64,000 nucleotides of DNA from Streptomyces longisporoflavus. GTDB taxonomy: Bacteria > Actinomycetota > Actinomycetes > Streptomycetales > Streptomycetaceae. A model generated the notes under the pieces. The model worked only from the letters and a program-made list of their open reading frames with translations. It had not been told where the DNA came from and ran no database searches. Positions 1 through 7,671 of the stretch are shown one piece after another. Position 1 is the stretch's first letter; every line of letters begins with the position of its first letter. The DNA lies in contig NZ_BMTR01000001.1 in NCBI RefSeq assembly GCF_014649775.1, forward strand, positions 310,001-374,000, in the 5' to 3' direction. Position numbers and translations under genes: made by a program.

Positions 1-395
1 AGTTCGTGTCCGCCGGTGACTATCTCCGGGCCCAGCGCGCCAGGACGCTGATGCGCGACGCCTGGGCGCAGATGCTCGGTCGTGTCGACGTGATCGTCGC
101 CCCGTCGGTGCCGATGACGGCGGTCGAGTCCGGTCAGGACAGCGTGCGGTGGGCGGACGGCACGGTGGAGGCCGTCTCCGACAGCTACGTCCGCCTCTCC
201 GCACCGGCCAACATCACGGGTGTGCCGGCGCTGACGCTGCCCGTCGGCCGGGATCACGCGGGTATGCCGATCGGCATGCAGCTGATGGGGCGGCCCCTGG
301 ACGAAGCGACCGTCCTTCGGGCCGGACGCGCCTATGAGGTGGCCGCTGCCCGCTCCGATGCCGGGGCGGGACAGCTTGCTCCGGTCGCGGCGTGA
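1..395 (+). CDS. Amidase signature family enzyme, C-terminal part (5' end outside window)
   Basis: The reading frame is open from base 3 and gives about 130 C-terminal residues of an amidase-signature hydrolase, the family that cleaves C-N amide bonds and includes GatA. The segments VIVAPSVPMTA, NITGVPALTLPVG and GMPIGMQLMGRP are typical of the C-terminal third of these enzymes. The Ser-Ser-Lys catalytic triad lies upstream of the window and cannot be checked. A GTG at position 6 is only an internal Val codon; the true start is not in the window. The substrate cannot be told. A TetR gene follows 60 bases later on the same strand and may control it. Confidence 0.85.
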   Translation, partial: FVSAGDYLRAQRARTLMRDAWAQMLGRVDVIVAPSVPMTAVESGQDSVRWADGTVEAVSDSYVRLSAPANITGVPALTLPVGRDHAGMPIGMQLMGRPLDEATVLRAGRAYEVAAARSDAGAGQLAPVAA

Positions 396-455
396 GGGCG
401 CGCCCCCGAGGCGCCTAGAAGCAATGAAATTGCGTTAAGGAGATAAGGTGAAGCC

Positions 456-1022
456 ATGAGTCCCAAGCCCATGGTTCGACCCGGAGGGCGCAGCGCCCGT
501 GTCCAGGAGTCAGTCCACGCGGCGGTCCGCGAGCTGCAGGCCGAGCTGGGACGCGAGGCGCTGACCGTTCCTCTCGTCGCGGCTCGCGCGGGGGTGACCC
601 CCTCGACCGTCTATCGCCGGTGGGGCGACTTGCAGGAGCTGTTGTCCGACGTCGCCGTCGAACACCTGCGCCCCGAAGAGCCGCCGGCCGATCTCGGCAG
701 CCTGCGCGCGGACCTCGAAGCCTGGGCGGAACAGTTCCTCGACGAGATGGCATCCCCGCCGGGCCGCGCGTACATCAGGGACGCCCTGCTCGGGGACCCG
801 GACGGCAGCAACGCCGGCCAGTGTTCCGCCTATGCCGCCGACCAGATCGACGTCGTCCTTGCCCGTGCGGCGGAACGGGGCGAGAGCGCCCCGGACGTGG
901 AACGGGTCATCGACCGGGTCGTGGCGCCGATGATGTACCGCATCCTCTTCCGCCCCGGCGAGCTGGACGCCGCCTACGCGCGCGCACTTGTGGAGCACGC
1001 ACTCTCACTTTCGAAACCCTGA
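456..1022 (+). CDS. TetR/AcrR family transcriptional regulator
   Basis: This 188-residue protein has an N-terminal helix-turn-helix (about residues 15-60, with VAARAGVTPSTVYRRWGD as the recognition region) and an all-helical ligand-binding C-terminal domain, the usual TetR layout and length. Such proteins are mostly repressors released by small molecules. The start is fixed by an AAGGAG at 437-442; an overlapping GTG at 449 is closed by a stop within three codons. It lies just after an amidase gene on the same strand, so the amidase is a possible target. No clear palindromic operator is seen in the 60-base gap. The ligand is unknown. Confidence 0.88.
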   Translation: MSPKPMVRPGGRSARVQESVHAAVRELQAELGREALTVPLVAARAGVTPSTVYRRWGDLQELLSDVAVEHLRPEEPPADLGSLRADLEAWAEQFLDEMASPPGRAYIRDALLGDPDGSNAGQCSAYAADQIDVVLARAAERGESAPDVERVIDRVVAPMMYRILFRPGELDAAYARALVEHALSLSKP

Positions 1023-1195
1023 AACAAATCCAGCAACTAACGCGTCATTTTCGCGCACAGTCGATCGTCGGGAGCGGCCAGGAGATCGGTTAGCGGTCGC
1101 GATCCGTGTGGATGGGCCCTCGTGAGGTACGGAGCGTTAACGTGTGCCCCGCACGTGTTCCCGTCGGACCCTCCCCGGGGTCCCGGAGGTGAGAA

Positions 1196-2074
1196 ATGGC
1201 GGCTGCCGACTCGGCGTCGGTCGGTACCATCCCGGTTCAGCACCTCCGGGCGGGCGACCACGCCTTCGTCAGTTACGCGGACGACGATGCGGGCCGCGAC
1301 GTAGTTTCCGCCTTTGCGTGGGCGGGGCTCGTGAAGCGCGAGAAGGTGATGGTGTTCGCCGCTCCGCACATGCAGGACGAACAGGTCTGGGCGCGCCTTG
1401 ACGCGCCGGGAGCCCTGCTGGGAGCCGCCCGCAAGAACGGGCAGTTGGTGCTCAGCAGCATGCGCGCCCTGATCCGGCCGGAGGAGGCGTTCACCCCGCG
1501 TCGGCAGTGGGAGCGCATCACCCAGGAGACCGACAAAGCCCTGGACGAGGGCTACAGCGGACTGCGCACCTACATCGACATGCACTGGGTGGGAGACCTG
1601 GGCGCCGATGTCGAGGTGATGATGCACCGCGAGTCCCACGCCCAGCACCTCTTCGAAGGCCGCCCGTACACCGAGATCTGTTCCTACGACAGCCGCTGGT
1701 TCGACCCCGGCGTCCTGGCGGCCATGCACGAGGCGCATCCCTGCCGACTGCTGCCCGGCCTGGGCGTCCTGCACGCGGAACATGCGGACGGTGTCCTGCA
1801 GTTGGTCGGCGAGGCGGACATCGCCACCCGCGAAGATTTCATCGTCGCCGTGCGCGAGGGGCTGAGGCGCTGTGGGGACTCCCGGACGCTGACCGTGGAC
1901 CTGTCCGGGCTCATCTTCCTCGGCGCGGCCTGTGCGGTGGACCTGCTGCGGCTGATCCTGGAGCATCCGCACGGGCCCGTCCATGTCGACTGTCCGCCGA
2001 CACCGGCACGCATACTGCGCAGAGCAGGCGCGGACCAAGTGCCCCACCTGGTGATCAATGAGGTGGCCAGCTGA
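1196..2074 (+). CDS. MEDS-STAS domain protein (sensor/anti-sigma antagonist-like)
   Basis: This 292-residue cytosolic protein joins an N-terminal MEDS sensory domain (about residues 16-183, beginning HLRAGDHAFVSYADDD) to a C-terminal STAS domain (about 198-290). MEDS domains are known from DcmR-type regulators and many actinobacterial signalling proteins; STAS domains bind RsbW-like kinases. In the STAS loop DLSGLIFLGAAC the usual Asp-Ser phosphorylation site is replaced by Gly-Ala-Ala, so regulation by Ser phosphorylation looks unlikely. The start ATG has GGAGG at 1185-1189, with a short GGACCC/GGGTCC inverted repeat just upstream (1166-1183). The stop overlaps the next start (TGATG), so it is translationally coupled to an RsbW-like kinase, its probable partner. 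Confidence 0.85.
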   Translation: MAAADSASVGTIPVQHLRAGDHAFVSYADDDAGRDVVSAFAWAGLVKREKVMVFAAPHMQDEQVWARLDAPGALLGAARKNGQLVLSSMRALIRPEEAFTPRRQWERITQETDKALDEGYSGLRTYIDMHWVGDLGADVEVMMHRESHAQHLFEGRPYTEICSYDSRWFDPGVLAAMHEAHPCRLLPGLGVLHAEHADGVLQLVGEADIATREDFIVAVREGLRRCGDSRTLTVDLSGLIFLGAACAVDLLRLILEHPHGPVHVDCPPTPARILRRAGADQVPHLVINEVAS

Positions 2075-2493
2075 TGTCGACACCGTCCGGGTCCCGTGAG
2101 GTCCCTCCCGTCACCCTCCTTGAATCCCGCTTCAACCAGGACGACCTGCCGAGACTTCGCATGCTCGTCGAGCAGTACGCGGGCCACCACGGGCTGCCCG
2201 AGCCGCGGCGCAGCGAATTCATCGTGGCCCTGGACGCCGTGGCGGTCAACGCGGTCGAGCACGCGGGCGGTGGCGGCAAGCTGATCCTGCAACGCAGCAA
2301 CGGCCATCTGAACTGCCACATCCATGACTCGGGCCCCGGTTTCAGCGCCGACGTCATTCCGGAACGTACGCCTGAACTCGGCTGCGACCAGAGCGGTCGG
2401 GGCCTGTGGCTCGCCGACCTGCTCACCGACGAACTGCGCATCTCGGCGGGCCCCGGCGGAGCCACGGTGACTTTGACGGTGCGACTGCCCTGA
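2074..2493 (+). CDS. RsbW-like ATP-binding protein (HATPase_c, anti-sigma kinase type)
   Basis: This is a 139-residue single-domain GHKL ATPase. The N box (ALDAVAVNAVEHAGG), G1 box (DSGPGF) and G2 box (GRGLWLADLL) are all present, as in the serine kinases that bind sigma factors and STAS antagonists. The length is normal for Streptomyces RsbW-like proteins. It starts one base inside the stop codon of the MEDS-STAS gene, which argues for a stoichiometric complex of the two. No sigma factor gene is adjacent, so its target sigma (if any) is unknown. The partner assignment is inferred from overlap only. Confidence 0.87.
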   Translation: MSTPSGSREVPPVTLLESRFNQDDLPRLRMLVEQYAGHHGLPEPRRSEFIVALDAVAVNAVEHAGGGGKLILQRSNGHLNCHIHDSGPGFSADVIPERTPELGCDQSGRGLWLADLLTDELRISAGPGGATVTLTVRLP

Positions 2494-2518
2494 CGACCGG
2501 AGGCTCCCGGCCGGATGG

Positions 2519-3238
2519 TCAGGCCCTCCGGGCGCGCCGTCGCAGCTTGACGGTGTAGTTGGTCCGCGTGGAGGGCTTCCCGTCGGGGGCCGTCAGGTGG
2601 TGCTCGTGGGTGTCGCAGTCCAGTACGTCCCACTGCCCGGCCGGCAGGTCGAGAGAAGCCAGCACCTTCTGCGGGCTCGGGAAGTCCACGCCGGGGTGCG
2701 GTTCGGTCTCCGGGGGGAAGCCCATGTGGCCGACGATCAAGAGCGTGCCGCCCTCCGTGACGGCCGCGGCGGCGTTCCGCAGGATCTCCTCGCGCGGCAT
2801 CTCGTGCAGGGAGTGCAGGAACTGGGCGGAGACCAGGTCGTAGCTGCCTGCCGGGAAGGACGCGCCGAGATCGTGGTGCTGCCAGTCGACGCGGTCGGCG
2901 ACTCCCGCCCGGTCGGCGTGCCCGGCCGCGCGACCGAGGGCGACGCGGGAGATGTCGGTGGCGGTGACGCGCCAGCCCTGCCGCGCGAGCCAGATCGCAT
3001 CGCCGCCCTCGCCGCAGCCCAGGTCCAGGGCGCTGCCCGGCGTCAGGTCCTCGGTCTCGCGGACGAGCGCGGCATTGGGTTCGCCGCTCCACAGGCGGTC
3101 GCTCTGGCCGTAGCGCTCGTCCCAGAACGCTTCGGCCGCTCCGGCCGCTCCGGCCGCTCCGGCCGCTCCGGCCGCTCCGGCGGCGGAGGAGCCGGGGGTG
3201 GCGTCGGCGTTCGGGGTGTCGGTTTTCTGATCGCTCAT
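2519..3238 (-). CDS. Class I SAM-dependent methyltransferase
   Basis: This 239-residue protein has the Rossmann motif I ALDLGCGEGGD at about residues 70-80 and following strands typical of small-molecule methyltransferases (Methyltransf_25/TehB-like). The N-terminus carries an Ala-Gly-Ala run encoded by a perfect 9-bp tandem repeat (3134-3178) and is probably disordered. The start ATG has GAGGG-like sequence upstream on the minus strand. It is divergent from the XRE-cupin regulator at 3376 and shares its promoter region, so it is a likely target. Its substrate is unknown; TehB-like members are linked to detoxification, but that is a family suggestion only. Confidence 0.85.
   Translation of the reverse strand: MSDQKTDTPNADATPGSSAAGAAGAAGAAGAAGAAEAFWDERYGQSDRLWSGEPNAALVRETEDLTPGSALDLGCGEGGDAIWLARQGWRVTATDISRVALGRAAGHADRAGVADRVDWQHHDLGASFPAGSYDLVSAQFLHSLHEMPREEILRNAAAAVTEGGTLLIVGHMGFPPETEPHPGVDFPSPQKVLASLDLPAGQWDVLDCDTHEHHLTAPDGKPSTRTNYTVKLRRRARRA
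3134..3178. repeat. Five perfect 9-bp tandem repeats inside the methyltransferase gene
   Basis: The unit GGCCGCTCC occurs five times without a mismatch. On the coding (minus) strand it encodes Gly-Ala-Ala units in the N-terminal tail. As the unit is a multiple of three, copy-number changes would alter the linker length without shifting the frame. Confidence 0.9.
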
Positions 3239-3350
3239 GAGGGCTCCCTCTGCTCTGCGGGCTCTGCGGGCGGTTCTGCCGACGCTGCGGCTCCGCGGTT
3301 CTGTGGCTCAGTGGCAACCCTGCGCGCGGCCGTCGCGGCTTGACAAATAC

Positions 3351-3369
3351 ATTTGCCGCATCGGCAAAT
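3351..3369. promoter_or_regulatory. Perfect 19-bp palindromic operator in the methyltransferase/XRE-cupin gap
   Basis: ATTTGCCGCATCGGCAAAT is a perfect inverted repeat (8-bp arms, 3-bp centre) standing out as AT-rich in GC-rich DNA. It ends just before the GGAGGG and ATG of the XRE-cupin gene and lies downstream of a TTGACA hexamer at 3340-3345. With a 17-bp spacer that -35 would place the -10 inside the palindrome (3363-3368, not TATAAT-like) and the transcript start at about the ATG. Autorepression by the XRE-cupin protein is the simplest reading. Confidence 0.6.
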
Positions 3370-3375
3370 GGAGGG

Positions 3376-3996
3376 ATGAGCGACGACACCGACCTCACGG
3401 ACGTGCTGACCGCCGTCGGCCCCCGGCTGCGGGTGCTGCGCAAGGCACGAGGCGCCACCCTGGCCCGGCTGAGCGAGGAGACGGGGATCTCTCTGAGTAC
3501 GCTCTCGCGCCTTGAGGCCGGACAGCGCGAGCCGACCCTGAAGCTCCTGCTGCCGCTGGCCAAGGCATACGGCGTACCGCTCGACGAACTGGTCGGCGCG
3601 CCCCAGACGGGCGATCCGCGCATCCACCCCCGCCCGTTCCTGCGCCACGGCAACACGTGGGTTCCGCTGACCCGCTACCTCGGCGGAATGCACGCCTACA
3701 AGCAGGTCATGCCGGTCGCCAAGAGCGGCGCCCGGCAGACCGAGCGACCCGAGCAGGGCAAGCACGAGGGGTACGAGTGGCTGTACGTACTCTCCGGCCG
3801 CCTGCTCCTTGCGCTGGGCGACCACGACCTCGTCCTCACCGCGGGCGAAGCCGCCGAGTTCGACACCCGCACCCCGCACGGCTTCGCCAACGCCGGTGAC
3901 ATCCCCGTGGAGTTCCTCGTCCTGTTCGGGGCCCAGGGCGAGCGCATGCACGTCCGCGTCAGGACCGGCGGTGACGAAGCGGGCGAAGGCGCGTAG
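3376..3996 (+). CDS. XRE-family regulator with C-terminal cupin domain
   Basis: This 206-residue protein carries an HTH_3 domain (about residues 16-72, with SEETGISLSTLSRLEAGQ) and a C-terminal cupin (about 112-190) that retains potential metal ligands His130 and His168. XRE-cupin proteins are usually repressors that sense a small ligand through the cupin. The ATG at 3376 was chosen over an upstream in-frame TTG at 3340, because the latter falls in a likely -35 hexamer and would read through the operator. It lies divergent to the methyltransferase at 2519. The gene is convergent with the phospholipase gene, with only 6 bases between the ends. Confidence 0.88.
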   Translation: MSDDTDLTDVLTAVGPRLRVLRKARGATLARLSEETGISLSTLSRLEAGQREPTLKLLLPLAKAYGVPLDELVGAPQTGDPRIHPRPFLRHGNTWVPLTRYLGGMHAYKQVMPVAKSGARQTERPEQGKHEGYEWLYVLSGRLLLALGDHDLVLTAGEAAEFDTRTPHGFANAGDIPVEFLVLFGAQGERMHVRVRTGGDEAGEGA

Positions 3997-4002
3997 CAGG
4001 GG

Positions 4003-6060
4003 TCAGGCGGTGCGCAGCGCGGGGTCGCTGGTACCGGGCTCGCCCGTCTCCACGTGTCCGGCGAACCTGCGCAGGTAGCTGCTGTCGCCGTCGGACCGTA
4101 CCCGCAGGTCGTACCAGCGCTTGCTGTGGCCGAGGTCGACCCAGCGGGTCTTCCGGCCGCCCGCCGCGACGCTGACCTTGCTGCTCCGGCCGCCGTAGGC
4201 GTTGGTGACGGTGAGATGGCAGGCGGTCTCGGCGGGGTTGGTGAAGGTGAGTCTGATGCGGCCGGACTCCTGGTCGTGGTGGCCGGTGACTTCCGGGCCG
4301 GGAGTCGCGGCGGTTCCCGCGTAGGCGCGCAGATAGCCGTTGGGGCCGTGCACGGTCAGCTCGTACGTTCCCCCGGAGGGGCCGGTGCTCCAGGTGTCGG
4401 AGAGCTGCTTGCCGGCTGCGGCGGTGTAGGTCCAGGGGCCGTCGTCGCGGTTTTTGGAGGTGACGAGGAAACAGGCGCCGGTCTCGTCGCCCGGGCCGAA
4501 GGTGAGCTCGATGGTGCCGTCGGAGGGCTCGACGGCCGCGGTGACCAGGGGCGTGTAGGGGAGCGGCCGGGTGGGCCTGGCGCCCTTCTCCTGGCGGGGC
4601 AGGGCGGGGGCGGCCGGCGGCGACGGGGTGTAGCTGTCGTGCCGTTCCTTGTCCGGCGGCTCGTATGCGTCGGTGCTCGGCAGGTCCGCGTGCTTGGTGT
4701 GCTTGAGGCTGAAGTCGAAGGCCGACGTGAGGTCGCCGCAGATGGCGCGGCGCCAGGGGGAGATGTGTGGTTCGTGGACGCCGAAGCGGCGTTCCATGAA
4801 CTGGATGACGGAGGTGTGGTCGAAGACTTCGGAGCAGACGTAGCCGCCGGTGGACCACGGGGAGACGACAAGAGTCGGGACCCGCATGCCGAGGCCGTAA
4901 GGGCCGGCGCTGTACTCGCTGTCGCCGGGGAAGACGTCGAGCTCGGTGTCGACGGTCGACGCGCCCCATGAGGAGTCGGCCGGAGGATAGGGCGGCGGCA
5001 CGTGGTCGAAGTAGCCGTCGTTCTCGTCGTAGGTGATGAACAGGGCGGTCCTGCTCCACACCTCCGGGTCGGACGTCAGGGCGTCCAGTACCTGCGAGAT
5101 GTACCAAGCGCCGTAATTGGCGGGCCAGTTGGGATGTTCGCTGAAGGCTTCCGGGGCGGCGATCCACGATATCTCCGGCAGGTTCCCGGACTTGACGTCC
5201 GCGCGCAGGTCATCGAGAAGACGGTCGCCCTTCTTGACCCGCGTTCCCTTGCGCGCCTTCTCGTAGAGGGGGTCACCGGGCTTCGATTCGCGGTATTTGT
5301 TGAAGAACATCAGTGAGTTGTCGCCGTAATTCCCGCGGTAGGCGTCCTCCAGGACGCCCCACAAACCCTCTTCGGTGAGTCCGTCGCCGATGTCCTGATA
5401 GATCTTCCACGACACCCCGGCCTTCTCCAGGCGCTCGGGATACGTGGTCCAGTCGTAACCGGTCTCTTCGTTGCCGAGGACCGGTCCGCCGCCCTTGCCG
5501 TCGTTTCCGGTATGCCCGGTGTAGAGGTAGTAGCGGTTGGGGTCGGTCGCGCCGATGAAGGACGAGTGGTAGGAGTCGCAGACCGTGAAGGCGTCGGCCA
5601 GGGCGTAGTGAAACGGTATGTCGTCCCTGGTCAGATGGGCCATTGTGCCGGACGTCTTGGCAGCTATCCAGTCGTCGTACTTGCCCTTGTTCCAGGCCTG
5701 ATGGCCCGTCTCCCAGTCATGGCTGAGACCGGCGATGAACTGCATTCCCAGATCGTCGGCGTCCGGGTGGTAGGGCAGCACTTCCTCGCCGCCACCCGAC
5801 TGATGCCATACGGATTTACCGCTCTCCAATATGAGAGGGCGAGGGTCGCCGAATCCGCGGACGCCGTTGAGCGTGCCGAAGTAGTGGTCGAAGGAGCGGT
5901 TCTCCTGCATGAGCACCACGATGTGCTCGACGTCATCGATCGAACCCGACCGGGTGGCGGCGGGAATGTCGAGGGCGCGCATGATGCTGGCCGACAGAGC
6001 CGCGACGCCGACGGAGCCGCCCGCCGCCTGGAGGAATCGCCGACGGTTGAATGCGGGCAT
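4003..6060 (-). CDS. Secreted phosphocholine-specific phospholipase C (Tat-exported)
   Basis: This 685-residue enzyme of the acid phosphatase-like phosphoesterase family hydrolyses phospholipids outside the cell. The N-terminus FNRRRFLQAAGG plus a hydrophobic stretch is a Tat signal. Family motifs are VVLMQENRSFDHYFG near the mature N-terminus, a conserved HDW segment, YDENDGYFDHV and RVPTLVVSPW. The C-terminal third contains two repeated beta-sandwich segments typical of this family (DUF756), which explains the full length. I start it at the ATG before PAFNRRRF (6060), preceded by AGAGGT, rather than 14 codons upstream. A gene for an ARMT1-like phosphatase runs divergently. Confidence 0.93.
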   Translation of the reverse strand: MPAFNRRRFLQAAGGSVGVAALSASIMRALDIPAATRSGSIDDVEHIVVLMQENRSFDHYFGTLNGVRGFGDPRPLILESGKSVWHQSGGGEEVLPYHPDADDLGMQFIAGLSHDWETGHQAWNKGKYDDWIAAKTSGTMAHLTRDDIPFHYALADAFTVCDSYHSSFIGATDPNRYYLYTGHTGNDGKGGGPVLGNEETGYDWTTYPERLEKAGVSWKIYQDIGDGLTEEGLWGVLEDAYRGNYGDNSLMFFNKYRESKPGDPLYEKARKGTRVKKGDRLLDDLRADVKSGNLPEISWIAAPEAFSEHPNWPANYGAWYISQVLDALTSDPEVWSRTALFITYDENDGYFDHVPPPYPPADSSWGASTVDTELDVFPGDSEYSAGPYGLGMRVPTLVVSPWSTGGYVCSEVFDHTSVIQFMERRFGVHEPHISPWRRAICGDLTSAFDFSLKHTKHADLPSTDAYEPPDKERHDSYTPSPPAAPALPRQEKGARPTRPLPYTPLVTAAVEPSDGTIELTFGPGDETGACFLVTSKNRDDGPWTYTAAAGKQLSDTWSTGPSGGTYELTVHGPNGYLRAYAGTAATPGPEVTGHHDQESGRIRLTFTNPAETACHLTVTNAYGGRSSKVSVAAGGRKTRWVDLGHSKRWYDLRVRSDGDSSYLRRFAGHVETGEPGTSDPALRTA

Positions 6061-6150
6061 GTAGATGTACCTCTGAACTGTGGGGGATAGAGGGCCGGTC
6101 ACCCTAGGCAGGACCGCCCTTGAGTCGTCAAATGATGAGACCCTTCAGTC

Positions 6151-7320
6151 ATGGCAGAAGAAGTCGACGCTCCCGTCATCCTGAGCAACGAACCCGGTTC
6201 CTTCTCCAGGAGCGTGCTCGCCGAGCGGCATCCGGCGCTCATCAAGAAGGTGCGGGACGCCTTCCCCTACGACCCGCGCCGGCACCGCGCCCTCGACGCC
6301 CTGCTGGCGCAGGCCACGGACGGCGTGATCGAACCACCGGATCCCGGCGCGCACGACCACGACTCGTGGGACGCCTGGAGCCGCGCATACGTCGGCCTGT
6401 CCTGGTACGACGTGCCCTTCCTGTGGGCCGAGAGTTACTTCTACCGCCAACTCCTCGCAGCCGTCGGGTACTTCGAGCCCGGCCCCTGGCAGGGAATCGA
6501 TCCGTTCCGCCCGTTCAAGCAGGCGGAACTCCACACGGAGGAGGCCGCCGAGGAGCTGGCGGCACTCGACGGACTTGCCCGGCGGCCCGTCGACGAGCAG
6601 CGTCAGGCACTCCTGCTGGGCTCACTGTGGGGCAACCGCGCGGACCTCGGGTTCGCCGCGGGCGGCGGCGCGACCGGGGCCGCCGACTCGCGCCTCGTCG
6701 CCGACGACTCAGCGCTGCTGTGGTCCCTGCTGCCCGAGGGCGGCGCGGCCACGCTGTGCCTGGTCGCGGACAACGCCGGACGAGAGCTCCTGCCCGACCT
6801 CATCCTCATCGACCACCTGCTGCTCCATCAGCGCGCCGAGCGGGTCGTGCTGCACGTCAAGCCCTACCCGTACTACGTCTCGGACGCCATGACCGCCGAC
6901 GTCATCGACTGCCTGCGCCATCTGCGCGGCGCGCGCGGCAGCGCGGCAGAGGTGGGCGAGCGGCTGTGGTCGGCCATGGGGACCGGCCGGCTCACCGTCC
7001 GCAACCACCCCTTCTCCTGCGCCCCGCTGCCGTACGCCGACATGCCCGACGATCTGCGCCGGGAGTTCGCCGATGCCGATGTGACCGTCATGAAGGGCGA
7101 CCTCAACTACCGGCGCCTGGTCGGCGACCGGCTGTGGCCCGCCACCACGCCGTACGAGGAGCGCACCGCGTACTTCCCCGGCCCGGTGGCCTCCCTGCGG
7201 ACACTGAAGTCCGACGTGATCGTCGGTCTAGACGCGCGGACCGAGGCGAGGCTGGACGCCGAGCGCGGCCGGGGCTGGCGCACCAGCGGCAGCCTTGCCC
7301 TGATCCAGTTGTCGGTGTGA
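6151..7320 (+). CDS. ARMT1-like damage-control phosphatase (DUF89)
   Basis: This 389-residue protein matches the DUF89/ARMT1 family of metal-dependent phosphatases thought to remove damaged phosphometabolites. Visible signatures are GSLWGNRADLGF, LVADNAGRELLPDLILIDHLL (Asp-Asn metal and phosphate site) and MKGDLNYRRLVGD. The length is normal for the bacterial branch. No ribosome-binding site is evident before the ATG, so a leaderless or weakly translated message is possible. It is divergent from the phospholipase gene with a 90-base gap. A role in phosphate metabolism is inferred from the family only. Confidence 0.88.
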   Translation: MAEEVDAPVILSNEPGSFSRSVLAERHPALIKKVRDAFPYDPRRHRALDALLAQATDGVIEPPDPGAHDHDSWDAWSRAYVGLSWYDVPFLWAESYFYRQLLAAVGYFEPGPWQGIDPFRPFKQAELHTEEAAEELAALDGLARRPVDEQRQALLLGSLWGNRADLGFAAGGGATGAADSRLVADDSALLWSLLPEGGAATLCLVADNAGRELLPDLILIDHLLLHQRAERVVLHVKPYPYYVSDAMTADVIDCLRHLRGARGSAAEVGERLWSAMGTGRLTVRNHPFSCAPLPYADMPDDLRREFADADVTVMKGDLNYRRLVGDRLWPATTPYEERTAYFPGPVASLRTLKSDVIVGLDARTEARLDAERGRGWRTSGSLALIQLSV

Positions 7321-7671
7321 TCACCAGGTGCCGACCTGACGCCAGCAAGGCGATGACCTGCGGAAATGACGTAAAGCTTTGCCTTTCACGTTCCCGGTGG
7401 TTATCGTTTCCGATGTCCTGTTGTCTCCGATAGAGGTGGACGTTGCGCATCTGAGGTTCGCGATCATCGCGCCGTACGGCCCTCGCCGTACGCCCGTCAC
7501 GCCGCCGCCGGCTCCGCCGTGCCGCCGTGACCCCGCGTGGATGCGACCTCGGTGCATGAGCCGTCCCCAGATCCTCAGGACCGCCGCACCTCTCTCTTTC
7601 CCGGCCGGTCGCCGCGTGGTGCTCGCATACGACGCCCCCTGCCCGCCGCGCCAGCGACTGCGAGAACCCAC
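7321..7671 (+). promoter_or_regulatory. Long leader of the ABC-F gene with candidate uORF and hairpin
   Basis: These 351 bases hold no normal gene. They contain a candidate three-codon uORF (TTG CGC ATC TGA, 7443-7454) behind AGAGG, and a perfect 8-bp hairpin CGTACGGC/GCCGTACG with a CCTC loop (7473-7492), followed by further GC-rich inverted repeats up to about 7531. Antibiotic-resistance ABC-F genes are often controlled by ribosome-mediated attenuation in such leaders. This is a structural suggestion, not proof. Confidence 0.4.

Noticed and set aside
3340..3375. TTG start for the XRE-cupin protein
   Set aside because: It lies in a TTGACA box and would translate the operator.
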